Shown: piece after piece, positions 1 through 10,035 of the stretch
Layout: every line of letters begins with the position of its first letter
How positions within the stretch are numbered: the stretch's first letter is position 1
The notes under the pieces: generated by a model
What the model was told of the DNA's origin: nothing
Seen by the model: only the letters and a program-made list of their open reading frames with translations
The model's database searches: none
Position numbers and translations under genes: made by a program
From: Nocardia stercoris
GTDB lineage: Bacteria; Actinomycetota; Actinomycetes; Mycobacteriales; Mycobacteriaceae
Reading direction: 5' to 3'
NCBI RefSeq assembly: GCF_003696265.1
Contig: NZ_RFFH01000024.1
Location: 1-64,000 of the forward strand
DNA length: 64,000 bases

Positions 1-93
1 ACCACCCCCGAAATCCTGCGCTGTCTCAAACGCTATCTTGCACGAGAAGTGTTCCGCGCCTTACGCACCGACTACCGGGCGATGGCGGCTTGA
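1..93 (+). pseudogene. IS110-family transposase, C-terminal end only
   Basis: Frame 1 from the first base reads an open stretch ending at TGA 91-93. It contains RCLKRYLAREVFRAL, which resembles the RCLKR...V(Y/F)RxL tail of IS110/IS116/IS902 transposases. The gene enters from left of the window, so whether it is intact cannot be judged. A minus-strand IS3 OrfA runs into it directly, which suggests that one element inserted into or recombined with the other. Family assignment rests on about 25 residues. Confidence 0.5.
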
Positions 94-379
94 CATCTAT
101 AGGAGCGTCCTTGGCGATCTCCTTCAATGCCGCTTTCTCCAGCTCGGCTTCGGCGAGAAGCCTTTTCAGGGTGGAGTTTTCGCGTTCGAGGTCTTTCAAC
201 CGTTTGGCGTCGTCGGCCTTCAGCCCGCCGAACTGGTTTCGCCACCGGTAGTAGGTGGCTTCGGTGATTTGGAGAGTCCGGCACACGTCGGCGACGTCTT
301 TGCCCTCGCCCAACAGCCGATCAGCCTCGCCCAGTTTCCGCACGACCTGTTCAGGGGTGTGCCTCTTGCGTGTCGCCAT
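26..379 (-). pseudogene. IS3-family transposase OrfA, 3'-truncated
   Basis: The first ~90 residues form a typical IS3 OrfA: an N-terminal helix-turn-helix (TPEQVVRKLGEAD, then ITEATYYRWRNQFGG), followed by the leucine-zipper region (LERENSTLKRLLAEAELEK). OrfA gives DNA binding and multimerisation of the OrfAB transposase. Intact relatives end just after KEIAKGN; here similarity stops at KEIAK (about base 110) and the frame continues through the antisense of the adjoining IS110 tail. OrfB, the DDE catalytic part, is absent. It is therefore a decayed element. Confidence 0.75.
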
Positions 380-756
380 GGTCTTCGAGCCTTCCTGCCC
401 ACTTCGTGGGCCGCAAGGCTCTCACAGTCGCCGGACCGAAATCACGGGGTCAGGTCAGTGGCTCGGCTGCGACGGCCGAGGGCTGGGGCGCGAGTCTCGC
501 GTATCTGAACGAGTCAGGTTGTGGGACAGTCGATTTCGTATCGGCGCGATGTCGTGGGTGCCCTTCGAGGTGGGCGGACCGGCTGCCCCTACGATCCGCA
601 CCCGGCGTGCTGGCCGGTACGAGCAGAGGGCGGGCCGAGGAAGCGTCGGGCCCTCCCTCCGTCGAGTCAGGCGGTCTTGCCCGAAAGGCTGCCGAACACC
701 ATCTTCTGTACCCGGCCGAGCAGGGCCTGCACGATGAATTGTTCAGCGGACCCCAA
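380..756. other. Gene-less stretch upstream of the IS3 fragment
   Basis: Several overlapping open frames exist on both strands, but none has recognisable domains, a plausible ribosome-binding site or protein-like composition. The stretch looks like decayed or mobile-element-derived DNA. Confidence 0.4.
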
Positions 757-936
757 TATTTCTTGCCTTCCTTCCATCGAGACCGGTGCGCCTCGCGACG
801 AGCATCGGGTTGCGGGACACGAGGCACGCCGGGTGTGAACATCGTTGCTCTCGTAGAAGACCTTATGGGTAGCCGAGAGTTAACAGAAACCAATTTTTTG
901 CGATGCCCCGACAACAAAAAATTGTGCGGTTCCGGC
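757..936. repeat. Dispersed repeat B, copy 1
   Basis: About 180 bp closely resembles 32160-32340, and its right end resembles 8179-8245. Shared blocks include CGCCGGGTGTGA, GTTGCTCTCG, GAAGACCTTA, GAAACCA and a terminal dyad. Here the dyad is ACAAC-N5-ATTGT, followed by TTCCGG. Copy 3 lies immediately upstream of a LysR remnant, so the unit may be a promoter/operator region carried with gene fragments rather than an autonomous element. Confidence 0.55.
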
Positions 937-1364
937 CACAGCCGGCACCGGGCGACATCCAACGCGCCGCGTACCGAACCCCGCAAGACAAAGTCAGCCC
1001 ACAGACCACCACGCCCCGCTCGACAGGGACCGAGCTGACCACCATCCGATCCGGCCGGCGCGTCGTCATCGCCACACCCCCGTCCTGAATATGAGGCCCC
1101 ACGCCCCGGCACATCCGACGTGGGCACCACCGTGCCGACACGATCATCGGTCGCAGCCACCCGCGAGATTCTCGACCAGACTCTGGCTGCGAGGCACCCC
1201 AGCCCTGATTACCTAATGGGATGGCCGGCCGCGCAAGGCGATCGAGTACTGCCAGTCCGAAGCCACATACGTGCCGGAGTCCCGCTGGGGGCCGTGGCCG
1301 GTCTGATCGCAACAGCCGGTGCCGCGAATGTCGGCGGCGCCCATGTCGGGCCCGGCTTGCACAG
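937..1364. other. Gene-less stretch
   Basis: Only short low-quality frames are seen. The right end leads into a cation/proton antiporter remnant, so part of this stretch may be the eroded 5' portion of that gene, but no segment could be aligned with confidence. Confidence 0.35.
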
Positions 1365-1542
1365 ATGTCCCACCGCGAAAGCCTCACGACAGCAGCCGGA
1401 CTCAACGCCCGAGGCATCGTTCAGATCGTCATCGCATCGATCGGACTCCGGATGGCTGTATTCGGGCCGGCCACCTAAACAGCCCTCGTGCTCGTTGCCG
1501 TCATCACCTCAGTAATGACCGCCCTGCAGTACGCATCCTGAT
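1365..1542 (+). pseudogene. Cation/proton antiporter (CPA2/KefB-like) C-terminal remnant
   Basis: The frame contains AAGLNARGIVQIVIASIGLR, the GLNARG motif found in late membrane helices of CPA2 Na+(K+)/H+ antiporters. It is followed by TAA at 1477-1479 and then, in the same frame, ALVLVAVITSVM and a final TGA at 1540-1542. The internal stop and lack of the preceding ~350 residues mark it as a pseudogene. An unrelated full-length CPA2 antiporter lies at 36979-38571. Confidence 0.55.
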
Positions 1543-1831
1543 CAAGAGGATTCCGGAAACCACTGCGGAGGGGCTTCATGGAACCCTGTATCCGACGTAA
1601 TAGGACTGGCACCGGCGCAGATATCCAGCACAGAAGGCTAGACCACTGGCCGACCGCTTGCCCTGCTCAAGATCGGCTGGCTTCTGAAACCGCTACAGTC
1701 CAGTCTTTCGGCTCCGTCACGGCCCGATTCGTGAAGTACACAGTGCCGCAACAGCTTCCCACGTCCCTGTCGTGCCCGCTTGCTACCGTTCAGAACGATC
1801 ACAATGAGCACTGTCCGGGGAGGGCGAGCTA

Positions 1832-2845
1832 GTGCAAGCAATCGTGGGCCTGATAATCATCGGGCTGATCCTGTTGGTCATCATCGTGGCGGCAGCGAAC
1901 TGGGTGCTGATCGCATCGGTCGCCGGTGTCGTGCTCGGGGCGTGGGGTCTGGTCCTGTTGATCCGGCACATACTCATGAGGCAGTACTTCGCTAGCGAAG
2001 AGTTCCTCGCTCACAAGGCGGCGATCGCCTCGTTCGTCACTGACCACAACGAACTCGCCCGCTACGTCGCCGAGATCCGCAGCCGGGGCACGTTCACCCT
2101 CGGCGGGTCCTCCAGTGGCGCGCAGGCGCATCTCGCGTCGTTCCAGAACACCAGCCGGCACAAGTACCGGCGCGACCGCAACATCGCCACCTATCAGACG
2201 CCGTTCGTGCACCATTGCTCGTTACAGGTGGTCCGCAACGCCAGCCGCGAACCGATCAAGTACCTCATGAAGTACTTCAACATCAAGGCCACCGAGACCG
2301 ACCTGGCCGCCGTGGAGAGCCTCGGCGATGCCATCACCCGCCTCGAGGATGCCGTCACCAGCCTTCGGCAGCGCGAGGCCAGCATCACCCAGGCGATCAA
2401 CCCTCCCAAGTTCATCAGGAAGTACTACGCCGGCGAGTTCATGAGGCATGTCGGGGTCGAGTTGTCGCCGATCACGGTGCCGTACCCGATGTACGTCTTC
2501 GAGTACGTCAGTGCCGGCGGGAACAGCTCTCAACGCGCGCCCGTCACGCTCAATCGAGAAGCGATCGACGCGCTGATCGAGACGATGTCGGCGAAGATCA
2601 AGTTCCGCAAGAGCGCGGAAGGGCAGCGGGCGCTGATGACCACGAGGCTGCGGACGATGATCAAGGAACGCGACTGGTACACCTGCAGGTACTGCTCTGT
2701 CTCGCTCGCTGACGAGCCTCACCTGCTGCTCGAGGTGGACCACATCATTCCGGTGTCCAGGGGCGGGCTGACCACTCCTGACAACCTTCAGACATTGTGC
2801 TGGCGGTGCAACCGCACCAAATCGAACAAGATCATAGCCGGGTAG
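1832..2845 (+). CDS. Membrane-anchored HNH endonuclease-domain protein
   Basis: This 337-aa protein starts at GTG 1832 with GGGGAGGG upstream. Residues ~1-50 form two hydrophobic helices, so the protein is probably anchored in the membrane. The middle (about 50-270) is a soluble region with a coiled-coil-like stretch near 165-190 and no recognised domain. The C-terminus is an HNH nuclease fold: CRYC zinc pair, EVDHIIPVSRGG catalytic core, then NLQTLCWRCN second zinc pair. HNH domains of this type cut DNA. A membrane anchor fused to HNH is unusual and could suit a defence or conjugation-control role, but that is inference. It is flanked by pseudogenes, so it looks like the surviving cargo of an island. 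Confidence 0.8.
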   Translation: MQAIVGLIIIGLILLVIIVAAANWVLIASVAGVVLGAWGLVLLIRHILMRQYFASEEFLAHKAAIASFVTDHNELARYVAEIRSRGTFTLGGSSSGAQAHLASFQNTSRHKYRRDRNIATYQTPFVHHCSLQVVRNASREPIKYLMKYFNIKATETDLAAVESLGDAITRLEDAVTSLRQREASITQAINPPKFIRKYYAGEFMRHVGVELSPITVPYPMYVFEYVSAGGNSSQRAPVTLNREAIDALIETMSAKIKFRKSAEGQRALMTTRLRTMIKERDWYTCRYCSVSLADEPHLLLEVDHIIPVSRGGLTTPDNLQTLCWRCNRTKSNKIIAG

Positions 2846-3082
2846 CGGATCCGCGGCTCCCGAGCTTCCACACAGTCGGGAGGCAGGCCCCTCGCTGACA
2901 GCGGGTCAATCCGCTCGTGGATAGGCGAATTCCGCGTCAATCGTCAGCGTTCCCCAGGAAAACTGCTCGTCGACCCCGTTCCCATCCTTCTAGCGCCCCA
3001 CCGGGTGTGTGGTTTCAGGGCATAGGAAACCCATGTCTCGCGACATCGGAAACACCCACCGAACCGAAAACGGTTGCCAGGC

Positions 3083-4131
3083 ATGCCGACCGCCCGCCTG
3101 GTCATCACCGCCGTCATCATCGAACACCGCACCCAGGCCGAGGTCGCCCGCACCTACGTGCATCTCACCGGGCTGGGTCTCCAAACTCGTCGCCCGCTAC
3201 CACGCCGAAGACGACACCGCCCTCGAGCCCCGCTCGCGGCGCCCCCACACCAGCCCGAACGCCACACCACCACACGTCGTGGACCTGATCATCGGGCTGC
3301 GCCGCGACCTCGCCGCCCGCGGGCTCGACGCCGGCCCCCACACCATCGCCTGGCACCTGCGTCACCACCACGGCCACACCGTGTCCCCGGCGACGATCTC
3401 CCGCACCTGACCCGCAACGGCCTGGTCGAGCCCCAGCCCCGGAAACGCCCGCGCTCCTCCTACATCCGGTTCCAGGCCGACCTGCCCAACGAAACCTGGC
3501 AATCCGACTACACCCACTACCGGCTGGCAGGCGGCCGTGACACCGAGATCATCACCTTCCTCGACGACCACTCCCGCTACGCCCTGTCAGTCACCGCCCA
3601 CCCGCGTGTCACCGGCCTGACCGTGGTCGAGCAGTTCGGCAAAACCACTGCAGCCCACGGAATCCCGGCCTCCACACTCACCGACAACGGACTCGTCTAC
3701 ACCACCCGCTTCGCCGGCGGCGGCACCGGCGGCCGCAACGGCTTCGAAACCGAACTCGCCGCACTCGGCGTCACCCAGAAGAACTCCCGGCCCAACCACC
3801 CCACGACCTGCGGCAAGGTCGAACGGTTCCAGCAGACCATGAAGAAGTGGCTGAAAACCCAGACCCCGCAACCACGTTCACTACCTGAGTTGCAGGCCTG
3901 CTCGACGAATTCACCGACCACTACAACAACCACCGGCCCCACCGGTCCTTGCCCCACCACAGCACCCCAGCCACCGCCTACCGAGCCCGGCCCAAGGCAA
4001 CACCAGGCCCAGGCACCGGCGCGGGAGACCACTTCCGGGTCCGCCACGACACCGTCGACACCGCGGGTGTCGTCACGCTGCGTCATAACGGGCGCCTGCA
4101 CCACATCGGGATCGGCCGAACCTACACCTAG
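3083..4131 (+). pseudogene. IS481-family transposase, broken by frameshifts
   Basis: The reading of an IS481 (rve-fold DDE) transposase is spread over several frames. The N-terminal helix-turn-helix starts at ATG 3083 (PTARLVITAV, QAEVARTY). The frame shifts near 3165 to continue as SKLVARYHAEDDTALEPR, shifts back near 3410 into the catalytic core (QSDYTHY; LTDNGLVY; GKVERFQQTMKKW, the D-D-E residues), and shifts again near 3895 into YNNHRPHRSLPH and the C-terminal tail ending at 4131. Three shifts mean no active transposase. Terminal inverted repeats were not resolved. Confidence 0.8.
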
Positions 4132-4384
4132 CGCCCCGCCGGGGAATCGAACCTGCGACGGTCATCCGCCGGTCGCTCCATCAGGTTGGGCATAACACAG
4201 CAACCTCGAAGACCCGCATTCGGGGCGACGCCGCGAAAGCCAAGGGCCGACCATACAGACGGATACAACCGAAGTGCAGTGCGCGGCAACGAAACCCGAA
4301 GCGGTCTCAGCGAAGCGGACAGCAGGCGGTGTTCCAGATCCTTCACCGAAACCCGCGGATGGCCGCGATACCTCCAGACTTGGA

Positions 4385-7300
4385 CTACTCAGCTGTGCCG
4401 TGGGCCTGGGCTACGACCCAGGCCGCGATCTGGGCTCGTGAGGTGAAACCCAGTTTGGTCAGAATGTGTTCGACATGCCCCTGCACGGTCCGTTGCGAGA
4501 CGACCAGACGATCGGCGATCGCCCAGTTGGTCAGCCCCTCCGCGACGAGGCCGGCAACCTCACGTTCGCGCGCGGTGAGGCCCCCGCACGAACGATCGGC
4601 AGACGAGGTCCCTCGGGGTTGCTCGCCGAGCGCGAAAGCAACCGCGGCATCGAGACTCATCGCGGCTCCCTCCTGCCGGGCCGCATCGAATGCGCGTACA
4701 CCCAGTACCCGGCGGCTGCGCTGCTCGCATTCGTCACGAAAGGGGCGATGATGGCGAAGAATTGTGGAGCTGCCGGCCAGTCGTCCCAAGGCGTCCGACG
4801 CGCCCATGAGGACAGCCGCACGCCGGACATCACCCTGCTCCGCGGCGATCCAGGCCAGCGTCTCCAGGCAGCCGGTGGCGACGAGCGGATCGGCGACCGT
4901 GCGAGCCAATCGAATTCCCGACGCAAGCGAGCGTGTGGCCCGATCGGGCTCACCGCGTCGCCATTCGGCGAATCCAGCTGACCACAGTGTCCACGACCGA
5001 TAGAGCGTTTCACCCGCGGATTCGGTGAGGTCGATTGCTTTCTGCAGGCAGGCGAGGGCTCGGACGGTATCACCTTGTAGTGCGTAGGCCCATCCCAGCG
5101 AGATCCGGGCGTCCAACTGCATCCTGACATCACCGCAGAGCTCATAGGTTCGTAGCGCGTGTTCCAGATCGGCGACCGCCTGGGACGGATCACCCTCGCC
5201 ACTGGTGAGTGCGTAGTCCGCCTGGATGTTCGCGAGCAATGCTGGGACCATCGGGTCGGCCGTTTGCTCGATCAGGCCGGCCAGTTCCGTGACGTGGCCG
5301 ACGGCGGACCGCAGGTCACCCTGAAGCCCTGCCATCAACGTGGCGGCGTGGAGCGCCTTGGCCCGGTCCACCGTCGAGCCTGCGGACGGGCGGGCGAGAA
5401 CCCGTTCGTACCATCGACGTCCCTCGCTGATCCTGCCCCGCGACATCCAGAACATTTGCAGCGTGACAGCGATGCGCAGCCCGCTGTCCTCGGCATCGGT
5501 GAGGCTGAACTCCAGCGCCTCGGAGATATTCGGGAGCTCTCGTTCCAGCCGGTCGACCCAGTACATCTGCTGCGGTCCGATCCAGCTGGCACCCGCCTGC
5601 GCTACCAGACGCTCGCACCATTGCCGATGCCGTCGACGCAGCAGATGATCCTCACCGGACTCCTCGGCCTTCTCCTGACCGAACGCACGGACCGTCTCGA
5701 GCATCTGGAACCGCACCGACCCGGCCACTTCCTTGCGGACGAGGATCGACTTGTCCACCAGACCCGACAACGTATCGAGCAGTTCCGTCTCGGTCGTGTC
5801 CGCAGAACACACCTGCAGGACCGCGTCGAGTTCGACCCCGCCGGTGAACACCGACAACCGGCGCCACAGCCGCTGTTCGTCCGGCGTGCACAGGTCATGA
5901 CTCCAGTCCATGCAGAAGTGCATCGTCTGCTGTCGCCTGGGTGCGCTGCGGCTGCCCCGAGTCAGGAGAGCGAACCGGTCGTCGAGCCGGGTCAGGATCT
6001 GTTCGACCGACATCGTCCGCGTCCGCGCCGCAGCCAGTTCTATCGCCAGCGGCAGGCCCTCCAGGCGCGCACAGACTCTGGCGACGGGCAACCGGTTATC
6101 GCCGTCGACTTCGAATCCGGGCACGGCCGCAGCGGCCCGCTCCTCGAACAGTGTGACCGCGTCGGAGCGTTGCGCCGCGCCCCCCAGCGGCGGCTCGGCG
6201 GACGTATCGGGTATCTCCAGCGGCGACAGCGGATAGACGACCTCCCCTCCGATATCGAGGGGCTCCCGGCTGGTGGCCAGGATCCGCACGCCCGGGCAGG
6301 CGCGTATCAGCGATTCGGCCAGCTGGGCGACCGCCACGATCATGTGTTCGCAGTTGTCGAGTACCAGGAGCACATCCTGGTGGGCCAGTAGCTCGATCAG
6401 TGTGTCGAGTGGCGGTCCACCGCCGTGGTCGAACACCCCGAGAGTGGCAGCCAGCACGTTCGGTAGTGATTCGTCGGCACGCAGGTTGCCCAGCTCGATC
6501 AGCCAGGTCCCGTTCGCGTACTTCTGCCGCAGGTTGTGCGCGACCCGCAAGGCCAAACGTGACTTGCCCACGCCCCCGATCCCGGTCAGCGTCACCAAAT
6601 GCGAGCCGGACAACAGGTTCTTGACCTCGGACTGCGGGGTCCTGCGATCGACGAAGCTGGAAAGCTCCACAGGGAGATTTCCGGTCCCCGCCCGCAATCC
6701 ATCGGCCCGGAAACGCGTCACCCTGCGCGGCACGGCATCTTTCGAAGTGGCGGCAAGCTCCTGTGCTGCGCCCGACTCGGCAGGCAGCGCCATCTGGTCG
6801 ACCGAGAAACCGTGATGTCGCTGGAGCTGCCGCAGCTGTTCACCCAACTCCACGACGGTGGGCCGGTCGTGCGGGTCACGAGCCATCGCCGCCTCGATGG
6901 CCGCGCACACATCGTCGGGGATGCCGGATTCGCGCAGGTCCGGGATCGAATGGGTGGTAATCCGCACGAATTGATCCACAACTTTCTCGCCGGTGCGGCG
7001 TTCGAATGCGGCGTGCCCGGCGAGTGCCGAGAACAGTGTGGCGCTCAGCCCGTACACATCCGAGGCGGGAGTCTGTGCTCGGCCGCCGAGTACTTCGGGT
7101 GCGGTGTAGGCGGGTGTGCCCGCGATCGACCCGGATGCGGTCTCGTAACCGCCGGTGAGGTGGGCGATCCCGAAGTCCGTCAACGCGGGTTCGCCGTAGT
7201 CGGTCAGCAGGATATTGGCCGGTTTGACGTCACGATGCACGACTCCCATCCGGTGGGCCGTCTCCAGTGCCCCGGCCGTCTTCACCGCGAGGTGGAGGGC

Positions 7301-7672
7301 CTCGTCCAGCGGCAGCGGACCGTCGCGCCGGATGTGGTCGTCCAGGGAGCCTCGGGAGTAATAGGGCATCACCAGGTAGGGATGCCCGGTGGCGGTCTCG
7401 CCGATCTCGAGCATTCCGGCGATATTCGGGTGACCGGTGAGCCGGCCCATCGCGCGCTGCTCACGCAGGAAACGCACCCGATTCTCCGGGAGCTCACCGG
7501 TAAGAACCTTGACCGCCACCGTGCGGTCGGCACTGGCCTGGCGGCATCGGTACACCACGCCGAAGCCGCCCCGCCCGATTTCCTCGGCATCGTCGAATCC
7601 GGCAGCGCTCAATTCCGTGATGACATCAGCACCGACATCACGCTGCGTCGAGAGGGGATCGCCGTCAACCAC
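4385..7672 (-). CDS. PknK-like Ser/Thr kinase with AAA/STAND ATPase and LuxR HTH
   Basis: About 1,095 aa, the length of M. tuberculosis PknK. An N-terminal Hanks kinase carries GRGGFG (33-38), the invariant Lys in AVK (55), HRDVKPAN (146-153) and DFG (166-168), so it should be active. A nucleotide-binding ATPase follows (GIGGVGKS Walker A ~364-371; LLVLDN Walker B), then a long TPR-like region and a C-terminal LuxR helix-turn-helix (LTAREREVAGLVAEGLTN). It should be a cytosolic kinase-regulated transcription factor. GTG at 7672 gives an N-terminus like PknK; another GTG lies at 7696. A truncated close paralogue is at 36049-37222. Confidence 0.9.
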   Translation of the reverse strand: MVDGDPLSTQRDVGADVITELSAAGFDDAEEIGRGGFGVVYRCRQASADRTVAVKVLTGELPENRVRFLREQRAMGRLTGHPNIAGMLEIGETATGHPYLVMPYYSRGSLDDHIRRDGPLPLDEALHLAVKTAGALETAHRMGVVHRDVKPANILLTDYGEPALTDFGIAHLTGGYETASGSIAGTPAYTAPEVLGGRAQTPASDVYGLSATLFSALAGHAAFERRTGEKVVDQFVRITTHSIPDLRESGIPDDVCAAIEAAMARDPHDRPTVVELGEQLRQLQRHHGFSVDQMALPAESGAAQELAATSKDAVPRRVTRFRADGLRAGTGNLPVELSSFVDRRTPQSEVKNLLSGSHLVTLTGIGGVGKSRLALRVAHNLRQKYANGTWLIELGNLRADESLPNVLAATLGVFDHGGGPPLDTLIELLAHQDVLLVLDNCEHMIVAVAQLAESLIRACPGVRILATSREPLDIGGEVVYPLSPLEIPDTSAEPPLGGAAQRSDAVTLFEERAAAAVPGFEVDGDNRLPVARVCARLEGLPLAIELAAARTRTMSVEQILTRLDDRFALLTRGSRSAPRRQQTMHFCMDWSHDLCTPDEQRLWRRLSVFTGGVELDAVLQVCSADTTETELLDTLSGLVDKSILVRKEVAGSVRFQMLETVRAFGQEKAEESGEDHLLRRRHRQWCERLVAQAGASWIGPQQMYWVDRLERELPNISEALEFSLTDAEDSGLRIAVTLQMFWMSRGRISEGRRWYERVLARPSAGSTVDRAKALHAATLMAGLQGDLRSAVGHVTELAGLIEQTADPMVPALLANIQADYALTSGEGDPSQAVADLEHALRTYELCGDVRMQLDARISLGWAYALQGDTVRALACLQKAIDLTESAGETLYRSWTLWSAGFAEWRRGEPDRATRSLASGIRLARTVADPLVATGCLETLAWIAAEQGDVRRAAVLMGASDALGRLAGSSTILRHHRPFRDECEQRSRRVLGVRAFDAARQEGAAMSLDAAVAFALGEQPRGTSSADRSCGGLTAREREVAGLVAEGLTNWAIADRLVVSQRTVQGHVEHILTKLGFTSRAQIAAWVVAQAHGTAE

Positions 7673-7831
7673 CGGTCGCTCGCAACAGTGGCACACAGTC
7701 AGCCTATCCCCGCTGTCGTGAACATGCGTTCGGTCGATCGCGAGTTCCGGGCCGACCGACCCGGCCTCCCCATTCTCCGAGCCCCCGTAACTGTTGCTGA
7801 CGACCTTGGCGCCCCGCTCTGTCGGCGGAAT

Positions 7832-8107
7832 CTACTTGCCGGCGCTGACGCTGCCGAACAAGCCCTGCAGGGCACCAGGGAGCAGCGATTGCAGGGCACT
7901 ACCGGTCGATCCGGCGGCCGTGACGCTGACCGTGCTCGCGGTCGTCGCACCGCCGTAGTTCGCGGTGATGGAGTGGCTGCCGGCCACGGCCGGAATCCAC
8001 GAGAAGGCGGCCTCGCCGTTGCTGTCCACGGTGCCGCCGGTCAGCGTGGTGACCTGGCCCACCGTGGCGCCGGTCACATGCGAGTCGAGATTCGGCTCGT
8101 CTCGCAC
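7832..8107 (-). pseudogene. C-terminal fragment of an Ig-like-domain secreted protein
   Basis: Residues ~12-65 match bacterial Ig-like (Big) repeat units: TGTVDSNGEAAFSW-type strand pattern, then GSHSITANYGGATTAST and SVTA. The last 25 residues form a tail typical of such secreted actinobacterial proteins. There is no signal peptide or sensible start, so only the 3' end of a longer gene remains. A second, even shorter Ig-like fragment is at 18484-18590. Confidence 0.5.
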
Positions 8108-8178
8108 CGCATCATGCGTAATACGGTGCGAGACGAACCATTGGAGCGAGTTTCATACTCCACCACAGACGTTTTCGG

Positions 8179-8245
8179 CGAAGACCACGGAAGGGAAACC
8201 ACTGTTCATGGATTGCCGACAACGAACCGTTGTGCAATCCCTGGC
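8179..8245. repeat. Dispersed repeat B, copy 2 (right part only)
   Basis: The segment shares GAAGACC, GGAAACCACT and the dyad ACAAC-N5-GTTGT with repeat B copies at 757-936 and 32160-32340. Here the dyad arms are a perfect 5-bp inverted repeat. The left part of the repeat is much less conserved in this copy. Confidence 0.45.
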
Positions 8246-8804
8246 ATGTCAGCGGCGGGATTCACCTTGTCCGCGCTGCTGGCATCACCGATGCTGCACC
8301 CTGGTTCGACGATGTCCTACTCGATTTCTGCATGTCCGATCCATTGATCCAGACGATCCGGCGAAGCTGGTAGGCAGCCCGGCCAAACAAGGCGGTTGCG
8401 CAGGATCTACGCGCAGGCCCGCCTGTCACCGGCCGTCTACTCGGCCGTGTCGTGGACCGGGCGCGGCGACTGGCTCCTGGCGGTGAGCAGTGCCTATCCC
8501 CCGGTCAGTACTAGCTGACAGCGCTGTCAGGCGACAGGTAGGTGTCCAGTTCGGGGACACCGTGCCGAGAACCATACTGGGCCACAGCTTCCCGCGACGA
8601 GCCGGTGGCGGGCGCCGAGCAGGGAACCGGCGATCGCGCCGGCGCCCGTCCAGATGCGCAAGAGCAACATCGCCACCGACAGCGCAAGCCCAAGGCTCGC
8701 AACGACACTCGCCGCCGACGCCCTGCGCACCTCGCTCGGTCTGATGGAAGATCAGCCAGTTTCCGCTACGCCGGCCGCCACCACTGGGACCGGATCAGCA
8801 GGAC
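8246..8804. other. Gene-less stretch, possible membrane-protein remnant
   Basis: A minus-strand frame at about 8570-8730 encodes a hydrophobic run (VVASLGLALSVAMLLLRIW) that looks like a single membrane helix, but it has no identifiable family and then degenerates. Nothing else is recognisable. Confidence 0.3.
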
Positions 8805-9029
8805 CTCGAGCCGGTCTACACGGCACCGACCGAAGCCGCGGCGAAGGAACGGTCCACCGAGTTCGCCGCGGCCCAGGGCGGGCAGTATCCGGCGATCGTG
8901 CGGCTCGGGGAGAACTCGTGGGCCGAGTTCGTGCCCTTCCTGGCCTACGACATCGAGATCCGGAAGGTCATCTGCTCGACCAACGCGATCGAGTCGTAGA
9001 ACACTCGCTACCGGCGGCCGGTCCGGACT
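8805..9029 (+). pseudogene. IS256-family transposase fragment
   Basis: Sixty-four in-frame codons match the C-terminal catalytic half of IS256/Mutator transposases: APTEAAAKERSTEF, YPAIVRL, WAEFVPFLAYDIEIRKVICS and TNAIES. An in-frame TAG at 8997-8999 replaces the next residue and the reading continues as NTRYRRPVR. The remaining C-terminus is missing because dispersed repeat A starts at about 9030. Both ends are lost, so the fragment is inactive. Confidence 0.75.
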
Positions 9030-9200
9030 AGCTAACGCTCCACAACGCGAACACCCTGACAGCGGTCGGGCCGCAGATCCGGGTCCAACCGGTCGGCACC
9101 CGCGCGGCAAGCGGGGTGCTATAGCGGCAGCCGCCGCGCGGAAGACCCCTGTCATGCGAGCGACTGTGGATCGCCCGCTCGCAGCCAATAGCGGACATCC
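9030..9200 (+). repeat. Dispersed repeat A, copy 1
   Basis: The core (about 75 bp) contains CCACAACGCGAACACC, then GGTCGGGCCGCAGATCC and GGTCCAACCGGTCGG. It recurs at 10036, 18952 and 30638 in the same orientation. Copies 1 and 2 stay similar for another ~80 bp (ATAGCGGC, TGCGGATCG/TGTGGATCG). The CCGG-N6-CCGG hairpin inside it is conserved in copies 1 and 2. This copy truncates the IS256 fragment. Confidence 0.65.
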
Positions 9201-9272
9201 ATCAGGGCGGCCGTCGCGGTCGGCCCGAACGACCGGAATGCGGCATGAGCGGATGTCGCCGAGAAGCGCCGA

Positions 9273-9758
9273 TCAGTTCTCGGCGTCGACGATGAACCTC
9301 ACCGATACCGTCGGCAGATCCAGCTCGCGCCGCGCTGCGTGAATGAAGCGTTCGAACGCCTCCCGAACCGGAAGCCGTGCATCGTTCCATTCGGCGACCG
9401 TCAACATACGTTCCTGCGCAGCTGCGGCGAGTTCAGTCATCGCACGATCCACGTCCGATGTCGCTTCGACGACACCGACCGCTCCATGTAGCCACACAGC
9501 TGTGCAGGCACTGTCCCACGGCTGGAAACTGCTGGTGCGAGCCTCACGGACCATGTCCGTGGTTGCCGACTCTTTGGGGTCGGCAAGAGCAATCGCACGA
9601 ATAGTCTCGTACGTGATCCGGAACTGCTCGGCGAGACGTTGGTAGCTCGCGGTCTTCTGGTCACGACGCCACCGGGAGGACTCCGCCCGCGAGTCCCAGA
9701 GCCGACCGACCCCGATGCCGACAAGCCCCGCCACGGCCGCCAATATCGCCGAAGTCAT
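9273..9758 (-). CDS. Hypothetical protein with N-terminal membrane helix
   Basis: This 161-aa protein begins MTSAILAAVAGLVGIGVGRL, a single membrane anchor. A mostly helical, charged domain follows with no recognised family. Short anchored proteins of this build are common near mobile regions of actinobacterial genomes. Composition and length support a real gene, though both neighbours are copies of repeat A and there is no operon partner. The function is unknown. Confidence 0.6.
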   Translation of the reverse strand: MTSAILAAVAGLVGIGVGRLWDSRAESSRWRRDQKTASYQRLAEQFRITYETIRAIALADPKESATTDMVREARTSSFQPWDSACTAVWLHGAVGVVEATSDVDRAMTELAAAAQERMLTVAEWNDARLPVREAFERFIHAARRELDLPTVSVRFIVDAEN

Positions 9759-10035
9759 CCGCGCTCCCCCGTAGTCGTAGCGGCGAGCTTACCGGCTGAA
9801 CACCCTTGCAGCGCAGCAGAATATGCGGCACCCGGCACGTGCGACCGCGCGTGATGTCCACGGAACTCCTTGTGCTGGTAGGCCACAATCAAGACGAGCC
9901 CAACGGCATCACAGAATTCGACACGAGCGGACGCCGACGGACGGCGCAGGGACACCCTGACATAGGGGACGCATACCTCGCCGGATCGACGGAGCAGACA
10001 GGTTGCTCGATCGGGTGTTCGCGCACTGTGGGCTT

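Noticed and set aside
4128-4195. tRNA-like sequence on the minus strand after the IS481 remnant (GGAGCGACCGGCGGATGACC then GGTTCGATTCC)
   Set aside because: It resembles the D-to-T half of a tRNA, but the T-stem halves (GCAGG/CCCCG) and the anticodon stem do not pair properly, so it is at most a degenerate tRNA relic.
4385-8347. Long plus-strand open frames antisense to the PknK-like gene and beyond
   Set aside because: They are mirror frames of a high-GC gene, with no domains and Arg/Pro-rich composition; the minus-strand product has complete catalytic motifs.
8511-8730. Small minus-strand membrane protein with one hydrophobic helix
   Set aside because: No ribosome-binding site, no family and a degenerate second half; recorded only as a possible remnant.
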